From AWTP1-13 sp963840445 (GTDB taxonomy: Bacteria > Pseudomonadota > Alphaproteobacteria > Rhizobiales > Hyphomicrobiaceae): a stretch of DNA of 64,000 nucleotides. The notes under the pieces were generated by a model that saw only the letters and a list, made by a program, of their open reading frames with translations, ran no database searches and was not told the DNA's origin. The position numbers and the translations under genes were made by a program. The stretch spans positions 124,001 through 188,000 of the forward strand of contig CAWIZC010000011.1 in NCBI GenBank assembly GCA_963840445.1. Reading direction: 5' to 3'. Below are positions 57,506 through 64,000 of this stretch, one piece after another; positions within the stretch are counted from its first letter, which is position 1, and the number at the start of each line of letters is the position of its first letter.

Positions 57506-57769
57506 TCACCGAGGCGTTGCTCGGTGCTCTTGCTCGCCTCGGGCCTTCATCTGTTGGTCCGCCGCCACGGCGGTCTGGATGGCCGCCTGCTGCGCTCCAC
57601 GTCGATAGCCGTATCATTTCTGTTGGCAGTCGATGACTACCTGCACGGCCCCAATCCGTTTGGAGTTGTATCCGCTTCCGACGACGATGCGCTACGAGGC
57701 GAGGCTCGGTCGTCGTCGGCTGTAATCGGTGTGGCGACTATCGGGCGGGCCCCAGCGGGAACGCCGCAC
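57506..57769 (-). pseudogene. Small gene with in-frame TAG and TGA stops
   Basis: From a GTG: RRSRWGPPDSRHTDYSRRRP, SLAS, TAG (57692), RIVVGSGYNSKRIGAVQVVI, DCQQK, TGA (57614), YGYRRGAQQAAIQTAVAADQ, QMKARGEQEHRATPR. All three pieces share one frame and have coding character; Tyr and Trp at the two stops would restore a plausible 87-residue protein. It lies 7 bp downstream of the membrane protein gene at 57777. Confidence 0.4.
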
Positions 57770-57776
57770 GCGCTGG

Positions 57777-58286
57777 CTACGCGGCCTTAACGGCTTGTCG
57801 GCGACGCAGCAGCCCCCGGACAAGTCCGACCAGAATCACCAAGCCGCCGCCGCCAGCAATGTAGGGGCCTTGCCGGGCCTCATCCGCCTGCGTCTGGAGC
57901 TTCCGTTGGCGCGTCTGCGCGTAGCTGATGATCGTGTTGGAGCCGGTGGTCAGCTCCCATACGCTGTCCGTCTCCCCGTACAGAACCACGACGGGCTGTC
58001 CGACTACGCGTTGGACCTGCGCCTCCGTGATCTGCTCCTCGGGCATCCTCAGCGTGACCACCTCTCCACTGGCACTCTTGATATCCAGCTCGAAGCGCAC
58101 AGAAATGGCGCGCCGGCTCGTGATCTTGACCACCTTGTCTACGACGCCGGAGACGCGGGTCAGTTCCGAGCGCTCGGGCAGCGCCTCAGTGGCCGCCGCG
58201 ATCATAAGACCGCCCCCGGCTATGCCAAGCAGGCCGAGAACGACCATGCCCCACGGCTTGTAGAAGAATTTCAGCATCTCGACCAT
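57777..58286 (-). CDS. Hypothetical membrane protein with two helices (169 aa)
   Basis: MVEMLKFFYKPWGMVVLGLL starts the first helix (GLLGIAGGGLMIAAATEAL). A soluble beta-rich part follows: RVSGVVDKVVKITSRRAISV, FELDIKSASGEVVTLRMPEE, and GQPVVVLYGETDSVWELTTG. A second helix (GGGGLVILVGLVRGLL) is near the C-terminus. The layout suggests a periplasmic or cytosolic beta domain between two anchors. Family unknown. The upstream stretch 58287-58564 has no supported feature. Confidence 0.7.
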   Translation of the reverse strand: MVEMLKFFYKPWGMVVLGLLGIAGGGLMIAAATEALPERSELTRVSGVVDKVVKITSRRAISVRFELDIKSASGEVVTLRMPEEQITEAQVQRVVGQPVVVLYGETDSVWELTTGSNTIISYAQTRQRKLQTQADEARQGPYIAGGGGLVILVGLVRGLLRRRQAVKAA

Positions 58287-58564
58287 CGCCCAACTCCCGT
58301 CTTGGCCCCGTTGAAAACGCCGCGGATCATCTAGGGACCATTTGACGCCCTCCGCACGGACCTGACCGGTGATCTGACGCTGTTCCACGCCAAACCCCAT
58401 CGAGCTTCACTGCTGCTGGGCAGCCCCACGCCGGGGATCGGCCACCGGGGTGGCTGCGACTGGCGTCGGCTGGGCCGGCGCCAAAGACTTCTTGGAACCG
58501 CACATAAGCTACGCTCCTTGATTCCTACGCGCGTGCACACGCAGGCGCGCGATACACCCCACCG

Positions 58565-58592
58565 AAAAAAAGCGCCGCGTGATAGCGGCGCT
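58565..58592 (-). terminator. Rho-independent terminator, minus strand
   Basis: AGCGCCGC pairs with GCGGCGCT around GTGATA, with a run of seven T on the minus strand. It should end a minus-strand transcript coming from above 58600, but the only gene remnant there (istB) is on the plus strand, so its original gene is missing. Confidence 0.8.
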
Positions 58593-58689
58593 AGGCGGGA
58601 GATGCTGGGACCTGCTCAATACTCACTGGCGAGCATGATGGTGAGTACGCGATCGGTGGTCTCCGCCTTCATCAGCCGGCTCTACGACC

Positions 58690-58848
58690 TCGATCATCGT
58701 GATAACCAATCTCGCCTTCGCCGAATGGGCAACCGTGTTCGGCAACGCCAAGATGACCATGGCGCTGCTCGATCGCCTCACCCACCATTGTGACAATCGT
58801 CGAGGGCAAGACAGCTGGCGCTTCAAACGCCGCAACGGCCGGCGGTGA
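58690..58848 (+). pseudogene. C-terminal remnant of an IS21-family IstB ATPase
   Basis: SIIVITNLAFAEWATVFGNA, KMTMALLDRLTHHCD and SWRFKRR match the end of IstB helper proteins of IS21-type elements (typically TNLAFxEW...F...KMTTALLDRLTHHC...SWRFK). Only about 50 codons remain, and the segment between HHCD and SWRFK is disturbed. No istA or IS ends are visible. Confidence 0.75.
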
Positions 58849-58922
58849 GAATTAGGGTGGTCGCCGCCATCACAATCGCTCGCTTCATATTGTCTACACT
58901 CCTATCCTTCTGGATGCGCCAA

Positions 58923-58979
58923 TGGCGCATGATCAATCACATTTCGCAGATGCTCGGAAATCAGTCGGAAGTACTGCCC
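58923..58979. repeat. 57-bp exact inverted repeat, copy 2
   Basis: Partner of 52878-52934 in opposite orientation, with weaker similarity extending to about 59110. The open frames that cross it share MINHISQMLGNQSEVLP and LASGYSGWARSTSTLV in both copies, but I do not regard these frames as proven genes. 59111-59509 has no supported gene. Confidence 0.95.
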
Positions 58980-59509
58980 CGGCGTCTCACCACGCAGCTG
59001 GCGCTGCTTGTCGTCAAAAAGACGAGAAATTCTTGCCTCGGGCTATTCCGGATGGGCTCGATCGACCAGTACTTTAGTACCGTTGAGCCTGCAGGCCTGC
59101 GCCTTCCTGTTGGCATGCGCGACGCTCGCGCTGTCTCCTGTCAAAGCGTTCTCACCGACCACCACATTTTTCCAACTGATACGTCCGACGCGTCTCGCAA
59201 TCTGGACAAACGAGAGTTTCGTAGTTTTCAGCGCAAGGTACATGGCAACCCGCCTCGCCTCTCGGTGCGTACGTCCCGAGACCAAGGCCGTGAACTCATA
59301 AAACAGCGACATTGATCAAGGCTTTAGCGAAGCGCCAGGTTGGGGCGAATCTTCAGTCCGCTCTTGCCCTAGGATCGGTCATTAGCGCGGCCGGTCGCAA
59401 TGCCGCAGCCCTGCGGCTAAAGGACATCAACCTGCAGCAGGGGCGGTGCTCGACGCTGGCGATCGGATGCTCGACCGACAGCGACCCCAAATGGGCCATC
59501 GAAATGGGT

Positions 59510-59605
59510 CAGCTGGCTTTTGGGTGCGCGCGCGGCGCCGGCGGGGTCATCCCTGCGAACGCCACGCTGCTGTTCGAGGTCGAGCTGCTCGGAGTGAAGG
59601 GTTAG
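59510..59605 (+). pseudogene. C-terminal remnant of an FKBP-type peptidyl-prolyl isomerase
   Basis: QLAFGCARGAGGVIPANATL then LFEVELLGVKG and stop. This is the FKBP end (typically LxYGxRGAGGVIPPNATLxFEVELL). The upstream part of the open frame (from 59312) does not match the rest of an FKBP, so the gene was truncated or rearranged. Confidence 0.65.
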
Positions 59606-59677
59606 CTGCGGTCATGACATCGTCGTGTACCGGTGGCAACCTCGGCACGACGCTACATCCTGATCGGAGCAGCGGCG

Positions 59678-60202
59678 ATGCGGTTCTCGGTACGCCCGGT
59701 CTTCATCGGCTGGTTGACGCTGTTGGGCCAAGTCCCAATCCAGCTCTTCATGACGTTATGGGCCGGCGGGTTCTTCGGTGGCCTGACTTCTTCGTTCTTT
59801 CCGCACACTTTCTCGTCGCCGTTCGTCTTCTTCGGTTGCCTTGCCTTCTTCGGCATCCCGCTGGTCACCTACGTCGGCAAGAAGCTCAATTACGGCCGCA
59901 CCGAATACAAGTTCTCCGAGGACCGGCTGGAGTTCGAGGAAGGCTTCTTCTCCCTCAACAAGAAGGTGATCCTGCTGAAGGACGTGCGGGAGGTGACCTT
60001 GCGCAAGGGCTTTCTGCAACGCCTTTATGGGCTCGGCAGCATCTACCTCGCCACGCTGGCCACCGGCTCGTCGACAACGAACAACGCCTTTACGGCGCTC
60101 GGTTTCGGCAACGTATCCGCGAGCGGCATCATCGTGCGCGACATTGCCGATCCAGACGAGACCTACACGCGCATCCAGCAATTGGTCGAGCGTAGCCGCT
60201 AG
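59678..60202 (+). CDS. Membrane protein with bacterial PH-like domain (YdbS-type)
   Basis: 174 residues. MRFSVRPVFIGWLTLLGQVP opens the first helix; a second lies at VFFGCLAFFGIPLVTYVGKK. The domain YKFSEDRLEFEEGFFSLNKK, VILLKDVREVTLRKGFLQRL and YGLGSIYLATLATG is the bacterial pleckstrin-like fold found in YdbS/YdbT-type proteins. An alternative start 45 bp upstream adds no helix. Upstream is the FKBP remnant. Downstream, 60203-60439 contains only a doubtful short frame. Confidence 0.75.
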   Translation: MRFSVRPVFIGWLTLLGQVPIQLFMTLWAGGFFGGLTSSFFPHTFSSPFVFFGCLAFFGIPLVTYVGKKLNYGRTEYKFSEDRLEFEEGFFSLNKKVILLKDVREVTLRKGFLQRLYGLGSIYLATLATGSSTTNNAFTALGFGNVSASGIIVRDIADPDETYTRIQQLVERSR

Positions 60203-60439
60203 AGAGAGCGCCGGTAGTGGGTCAGTTTGAAATATTTCGGACCGCCCGAGGCGCATCATTGTCCGAAAGCCCGTTGCAGCCGCCGACCCTACTTAAGGAT
60301 GGCCCAGGTCATGAATACGAACAGCGCAATGACGACGACATTCGCCGAGGCCGGTGCGGCTATGAAGACCAAGTGTCTTGGTCAGCCCTTGGCCGAAATC
60401 GCTCAGGATGTGTTCTGGGCCATGGTCGCAGCTAGACCG

Positions 60440-61033
60440 CTACCTACCGAGTAGGGTCGTCGCTTCCGCGACTAGCGCCTCATGAAAGGCAAACCCCAAC
60501 TCGGCCACAGCTATGGGTGATGCGTCAGTCAGCGGCTTCCCCAGATGCTCAGATGGTGGGTCGAACGACGTGCCGAACCTGTCGTCGGTCACCGGCACCA
60601 GAACGGCAGCGCCCGGCGTCACCGCAACAGCCAGCTTCCCTTGGGGGTTCGGTTCCGCGTCGAGAAGAACTTGGCCACCCGTGACAGCCAGTCGCTTGAT
60701 CAACACAGACCCCTCAGCGCGCAGTTCCATTTTGCCGGGCTTCAGCGCAGAAATCGGTTTGATGCCATGTTCATCCGCGTTGCGGGCTTGGTGAAGGTAC
60801 TGGAGTAGTGGGTCCTTTCGGCGTTCTCGCTTCTGAGTACCGAACCACTGCCGACTTTGGGGGATGGCTTTTGAACCCTGCTCAAGCGCAGCATAGATAG
60901 TGTTCATGGCGATCAAGAAATCGGTCCACGCCGACTGGAATTCGGCGTAGTTCTTCGCAGCCTTGATTTGTTTGATGTAGGCTGCGGCCTTCTCTAGGCG
61001 CTGCTGTGCCTTCTCAATGGCTGCGGGGTCCAT
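60440..61033 (-). CDS. Hypothetical protein with N-terminal helical region (197 aa)
   Basis: MDPAAIEKAQQRLEKAAAYI then KAAKNYAEFQSAWTDFLIAM and NTIYAALEQGSKAIPQSRQW form a helical half. WFGTQKRERRKDPLLQYLHQ and ARNADEHGIKPISA follow, resembling RiboL-PSP/HEPN-like 'residues near an Asn-Ala-Asp-Glu-His' patterns. A beta-rich C-terminal half ends ELGFAFHEALVAEATTLLG. The HEPN resemblance (R-N-A-D-E-H) is tentative. Divergent from the next small gene with 12 bp between start codons. Confidence 0.65.
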   Translation of the reverse strand: MDPAAIEKAQQRLEKAAAYIKQIKAAKNYAEFQSAWTDFLIAMNTIYAALEQGSKAIPQSRQWFGTQKRERRKDPLLQYLHQARNADEHGIKPISALKPGKMELRAEGSVLIKRLAVTGGQVLLDAEPNPQGKLAVAVTPGAAVLVPVTDDRFGTSFDPPSEHLGKPLTDASPIAVAELGFAFHEALVAEATTLLGR

Positions 61034-61045
61034 ACGGAAATCCTG

Positions 61046-61219
61046 ATGGGTAAGAAGGACAAACCAGAGGCGTCGCCTGAGAGCGAAGAAGTCATCATGG
61101 AGCGCACGAAAGAAGCGCTCCGGCGCGCGCTCAGCACGCCTCATGAGACGCACAAGGAAATGGTCGAGCGGCGGCGCGGCCGAAGCCCGACTAAGCGCAG
61201 GCAGGACAAGCAAGTGTAG
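61046..61219 (+). CDS. Small basic hypothetical protein (57 aa)
   Basis: MGKKDKPEASPESEEVIMER then TKEALRRALSTPHETHKEMV and a basic tail RRRGRSPTKRRQDKQV. High coding character. The MERTKEALRRAL-TP pattern recurs in short rhizobial proteins, from memory. Its start lies 12 bp from the divergent gene's start, leaving almost no room for separate promoters. Confidence 0.55.
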   Translation: MGKKDKPEASPESEEVIMERTKEALRRALSTPHETHKEMVERRRGRSPTKRRQDKQV

Positions 61220-61228
61220 ACGCGCGCT

Positions 61229-61297
61229 TTATGGTCCGGTCCACAAACCGAAAAGAACGGACGCCCCTATCAGCGCAATCAGTGCCCAGAAATACAT
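61229..61297 (-). CDS. Possible 22-residue membrane peptide
   Basis: MYFWALIALIGASVLFGLWT then GP and stop; a strong GGGGA lies five bases before the ATG. A single hydrophobic helix. Very short; the open frame extends upstream without a start, so a larger, broken gene is also possible. Confidence 0.3.
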   Translation of the reverse strand: MYFWALIALIGASVLFGLWTGP

Positions 61298-61378
61298 GGC
61301 GATCCCCGAATCAATTGATCGCCTAGCGTAGACCAGCCAATCAGAGCAAAGCAAAGGTGTCTGCGCAGGTGAAAAAGG

Positions 61379-61495
61379 TCATTGATCCTTCCGCCGCACG
61401 TACCCGCGCACGTCAGCGAGAAACTCAATCGCGTGCGGCGGGAAGGAGCGGGCGATGCCGGAGCCGTCGAGTGGCGCGCCGTCGCGGTCGGGGGG
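61379..61495 (-). pseudogene. C-terminal coding fragment with an internal long inverted repeat
   Basis: PPDRDGAPLDGSGIARSFPP then HAIEFLADVRGYVRRKDQ and stop, with gene-like codon use. It is cut off upstream by TAG next to a run of six C; a one-base change there would join it to EHFQSPALAP in another frame. The DNA also contains TCCTTCC-GCCGCACG and its near-perfect inverse CGTGCGGCGGGAAGGA (61386-61447). Confidence 0.4.
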
Positions 61496-61569
61496 CTAAT
61501 GCCGGGCTCTGGAAATGTTCAATCGACGCGAGCAGTCAGAGCTTTTTCCGCCAAAGAAAGGCTAAGCGA

Positions 61570-62001
61570 CTACTTTTGTTGGGAGTGTCGGCGCTGCCGA
61601 AACAGACGCTGCCGACAGGCATTGCTGCACGTGACCTGGTGGGAACGCTTCGGCGTGAACATCTCGTCGCAGACTGGGCAAGGCCTGGGCTCGTGCTGGA
61701 CGCGATGCCGCTCGCGGTCCTGGGGTAGGACAGCGGTCCCGTAGCAATCGGTGCAGCACGAGCGAACGCTGCGCGTAAGCCGTCGCCGGGTGCGCAGGCG
61801 CATAGGGCGCCCGCAGCCTTCGCATCGGCAACGGCGCGTCACTTCCTCGATCGGAACCCTGTCCTGGAACCATCGCCCTTGGGTGCGCTCCGCCGGCAGG
61901 AAGCTACAAAGAAGGCAGATGCCCACGCTCAGCCACTTATCGTGCGCCTTGGTCGACCCGGCAGTGACGTGCTGAAACGCGGGAATGTGGACCCTTCGAA
62001 C
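61570..62001 (-). pseudogene. Zinc-ribbon-type cysteine-rich protein, N-terminus lost at the IS3 junction
   Basis: Two cysteine clusters: RRCRCEGCGRPMRLRTRRRL with CCTDCYG, and RPCPVCDEMFTPKRSHQVTC with SNACRQRLFRQRR, spaced like treble-clef or zinc-ribbon knuckles. It resembles short nucleic-acid-binding proteins, but no family is assigned. No start codon exists in the native part; the only start (62043) lies inside the IS3-family element, so the original N-terminus was removed or replaced by the insertion. Confidence 0.55.
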
Positions 62002-62063
62002 TGAGCTGCTGCCGGTTCCACGGACACTTGGTTTAGGTGTCATGATGGGATTGGAGGTGGCGT

Positions 62064-62354
62064 ATGGGACGACGGAGTTTCAGCCGGGAGTTCAAGCTCG
62101 AGGCGGTGCGGTTGGTGCGCGAGCGTGGTGTGTCGGTTGCGCAGGCGGCGCGTGATCTGGACCTGCACCAGAACATGCTGCGCAATTGGGTGAGGGACTT
62201 CGCGGCGGATCCGGCGCAGGCGTTTCCCGGCCAAGGCCAGATGAAGCCGGAGCAGGCCGAGATCGAGCGGCTGCGCCGCGAAGTTGTGAAGCTGAAGGCC
62301 GAACGCGACATCCTAAAAAAAGCCGCCGCCTACTTCGCGAAGGATCAGACATGA
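62064..62354 (+). CDS. IS3-family transposase OrfA
   Basis: 96 residues: the helix-turn-helix RRSFSREFKLEAVRLVRERG, VSVAQAARDLDLHQNMLRNW, then a leucine-zipper-like segment QAEIERLRREVVKLKAERDI ending KKAAAYFAKDQT. It binds the IS ends. Its stop overlaps the orfB ATG (ATGA), and the upstream A-run would allow an OrfAB fusion. Confidence 0.95.
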   Translation: MGRRSFSREFKLEAVRLVRERGVSVAQAARDLDLHQNMLRNWVRDFAADPAQAFPGQGQMKPEQAEIERLRREVVKLKAERDILKKAAAYFAKDQT

Positions 62355-63217
62355 TCTTTGGGTTCGTCGCGAAGCACCGGGGGATCTGGCCGGTGGCTTT
62401 TCTTTGCGAGGCGCTCGGTGTCTCGCGCAGTGGGTTCTATGCGTGGCTGACGCGGGGCCCGAGTGCCCGTTCGCGGCGTGAGGAGGTGCTGAGCGCGAAG
62501 ATCAAGTCGAGCTTTCAGGACAGCGATCGAACCTACGGCGCTCGGCGGGTGTGGCACGACCTGCTGGCTGCCGGAATAGAGTGCGGTCTGCACGCGATCG
62601 AGCGTCTGATGCGGCGCAACGGGCTGAGAGCGCGTCCAAGAAGACGGCGGTTGCCGATCGACATCGGCGACCGTCCGGCGGCGGCAACCTCGGCGAACGT
62701 GCTCGACCGCCGGTTCGAGGCGCCGGCGCCCAACCGCAAATGGGTGGCGGACTTCACCTACATCTGGACGGGCGAGGGCTGGCTGTACGTCGCAGCCGTG
62801 CTCGACCTGTTCTCGCGCAGAGTGGTCGGTTGGTCGATGAGCGCGGCAATGACCGCCGAGCTCGTCACTGATGCACTCGTCATGGCGATCTGGCGGCGCG
62901 GCCGGCCGAGAGAGCTTCTGCATCATTCCGATCGCGGCAGCCAGTATACGAGCGAGGCATTCCAGCGGCTGATGGCCGAGCACGGGGTGGTATGCAGCCT
63001 CAGTCGCTCCGGCAACGTCTGGGACAACGCGGCGATGGAGAGCTTCTTCTCCTCGCTCAAGGTCGAGCGCGTGGCACGCAAGGTCTACCGCACGAGGGAC
63101 CAGGCCAGAGCCGACGTGTTCGACTACATCGAGAGGTTCTACAATCCGCGACGGAGGCACTCGACGATCGGCTATCTCAGCCCGATGCAGTTCGAACAAA
63201 GGATGCGATTAGCTTAG
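62351..63217 (+). CDS. IS3-family transposase OrfB (DDE catalytic subunit)
   Basis: 288 residues with the rve integrase core. DDE residues: Asp in RKWVADFTYIWTGEGWLYVA, Asp in LLHHSDRGSQYTS, and Glu in NVWDNAAMESFFSSLKVE. YGARRVWHDLLAAGIECGLH and ERFYNPRRRHSTIGYLSPMQ are standard. Intact, so the element may still be active. Confidence 0.96.
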   Translation: MIFGFVAKHRGIWPVAFLCEALGVSRSGFYAWLTRGPSARSRREEVLSAKIKSSFQDSDRTYGARRVWHDLLAAGIECGLHAIERLMRRNGLRARPRRRRLPIDIGDRPAAATSANVLDRRFEAPAPNRKWVADFTYIWTGEGWLYVAAVLDLFSRRVVGWSMSAAMTAELVTDALVMAIWRRGRPRELLHHSDRGSQYTSEAFQRLMAEHGVVCSLSRSGNVWDNAAMESFFSSLKVERVARKVYRTRDQARADVFDYIERFYNPRRRHSTIGYLSPMQFEQRMRLA

Positions 63218-63247
63218 GTTGGTGTCTACCGAACCGGCAGCAGCTCA

Positions 63248-63331
63248 GTGTGCCTGTGCAGCCGCTGATCCGAGACAAGCGAGGGACGCTATCACGGCAA
63301 TGCCTGCCGCTCGAGATAGACCACGCAACAT
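63248..63331 (-). pseudogene. Secreted-protein gene cut after its signal peptide by IS3
   Basis: Strong ribosome-binding site GGGAGG seven bases before ATG. MLRGLSRAAGIAVIASLACL then GSAAAQAH is a complete Sec signal peptide with an AQA cleavage site. The frame runs straight into the right end of the IS at 63247. The mature protein is not recognisable on the far side, so the rest was probably lost. Confidence 0.6.
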
Positions 63332-63458
63332 GGGCAATCCTCCCTTGAGTTATGTGGCAGCTTCTTTACCGCCGCGGGCGGCAGTTGAAGTTGTTTTGTG
63401 AACCCTGTAGTCGCGACCACCTTCGGAGTAGACCGAACCGCTTCCCGTCCCGGCGCTT

Positions 63459-63668
63459 ATGCGGTCGATCTTCGCCGGATTGCTTACTGTACTCGGCTAT
63501 CCTAGCGATGAACTGTCGAACTGCAAACTGCCGGTGAGCCGCGATGGGGAGGTGATGCCTCCAGCGACATGCTGCGCCGCTGCGCTCGGTGCACCAAGTG
63601 CGCTGACGGCGTCGAGCTGGGAAGGTCTCGATATCGGCTTCGCGCCGTTTCCGAGCGAGCGGCTCTAA
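63459..63668 (+). CDS. Doubtful short open frame (69 aa)
   Basis: MRSIFAGLLTVLGYPSDELS and a tail ASSWEGLDIGFAPFPSERL. A weak signal-like start but no ribosome-binding site or family. Listed because nothing else is found in 63332-63670. Confidence 0.2.
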   Translation: MRSIFAGLLTVLGYPSDELSNCKLPVSRDGEVMPPATCCAAALGAPSALTASSWEGLDIGFAPFPSERL

Positions 63669-63670
63669 AC

Positions 63671-63703
63671 AAAAAAAGCCCCGGCGGAGGAGACTGCCAG
63701 GGC
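63671..63703 (-). terminator. Rho-independent terminator, minus strand
   Basis: On the minus strand GCCCTGGC pairs with GCCGGGGC (one T-G pair) around a 10-nt loop, then seven T. It should end the transcript of the small minus-strand genes to its right. Confidence 0.8.
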
Positions 63704-63769
63704 AGAGCATGCGCGACACATGTGTCCGGCGGAAACGGAAAACCAGCAGACCCATGCGGCCAGCACATC

Positions 63770-63904
63770 CTAGGCCCTCGCGGAACCCTTGGGCACACCA
63801 GGGTATGCCATCACGCCCAAAGACGAACGAACCGCTACTAAGCAGCCAAGATCAATGAGGGTTCGCGCCCGCTTCACTTCTTTTGCAGCAGAGGTGACTT
63901 TCAT
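63770..63904 (-). CDS. Possible small protein (44 aa)
   Basis: MKVTSAAKEVKRARTLIDLG then CLVAVRSSLGVMAYPGVPKG and SARA. Short and unassigned; supported mainly by its position between the membrane protein end at 63923 and the terminator at 63671. Confidence 0.3.
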   Translation of the reverse strand: MKVTSAAKEVKRARTLIDLGCLVAVRSSLGVMAYPGVPKGSARA

Positions 63905-63922
63905 AGATGAACGGTGCGTCGC

Positions 63923-64000
63923 CTAGCCGAGGGCAGCATACGTTGCAAAAAAAACCAAACCGGCGAGGATGGTCGCCAGCATGGCGGCGACGAATGACCA
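63923..64000 (-). CDS. C-terminus of a small membrane protein, cut by the window edge
   Basis: WSFVAAMLATILAGLVFFAT then YAALG and stop, a single hydrophobic helix in frame to the last base of the window. The start lies outside. Probably one of the short membrane proteins typical of this accessory region. Confidence 0.5.
   Translation of the reverse strand, partial: WSFVAAMLATILAGLVFFATYAALG

Larger units (their letters stand above)
62002..63247 (+). mobile_element. Complete IS3-family insertion sequence
   Basis: 1246 bp with terminal inverted repeats that start TGAGCTGCTGCCGGTTC at both ends (22 of 26 positions matching). Two overlapping transposase frames with a run of seven A (AAAAAAAG near 62315) as the expected -1 slippage site. 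No target-site duplication is visible (left flank TTCGAAC, right flank GTGTGCC), which suggests a deletion or recombination after insertion. Confidence 0.93.

Noticed and set aside
60227..60454. 75-residue plus-strand frame (AEAGAAMKTKCLGQPLAEIA)
   Set aside because: Some coding character but no start signal or known relative; too weak to list.

Overview
The window is high-GC DNA from an alphaproteobacterium. The gene neighbourhoods point that way: nrdR-ribD-thioesterase-ribE-ribBA-ribH-nusB-thiL followed by a K+-independent H+-pyrophosphatase, bamE divergent from a CBP3-type bc1 chaperone, DUF177-plsX-fabH-ihfA-merR ending at a tRNA-Pro, ALAS-type hemA, a phasin, and many small proteins of the kind found in rhizobial and Reyranella-like genomes. 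The genus is not determined by the sequence alone.

Layout. 1-50 kb is mostly chromosomal backbone. It holds a Bug-family binding protein with a scrambled LysR gene, a patatin lipoprotein, a MATE exporter, panC, a SPOR-tailed D-Ala-D-Ala carboxypeptidase, a phasin with a textbook promoter and terminator, clpS-clpA, ispG, zur-znuC-znuB, an odd thiolase, two Gfo/Idh/MocA oxidoreductases, a propionyl-CoA-type carboxylase alpha subunit, gamma-glutamyltransferase, acyP, rpmE, an ABC exporter, an L,D-transpeptidase, hemA, a cold-shock protein, glyA, the riboflavin/nusB/thiL block, hppA and the phospholipid/fatty-acid block. Two accessory insertions sit in this backbone. One is a 1.9-kb cassette (about 5.78-7.69 kb) bounded by a 100-bp duplication of the panC 3' end, carrying a cupin_4/JmjC-like gene and a Tat-leader small peptide. 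The other is a retron-type reverse transcriptase fused to a TIR domain (19565-21211), with a structured non-coding stretch just upstream.

From the tRNA-Pro at 50.7 kb to the end the character changes. This part has a tRNA-Ala 3' half, an AlpA-type regulator, many tiny rhizobial-type hypothetical genes (several broken by stops or frameshifts), a single-domain response regulator, fragments of an IS21 IstB protein and of an FKBP isomerase, a 57-bp exact inverted repeat bracketing 6 kb, and a complete IS3-family element that cuts a secreted-protein gene and abuts a zinc-ribbon gene. It reads as an old, eroding integration region.

A caution applies throughout. At least 14 otherwise well-conserved genes, several normally essential (glyA with three breaks, ispG, ribD, nusB, plsX, hemA, clpA), carry single-base insertions or deletions. 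These are not confined to homopolymers and most likely reflect sequence or assembly quality rather than gene death, so I give the full reconstructed span of each such gene and say where the break lies.
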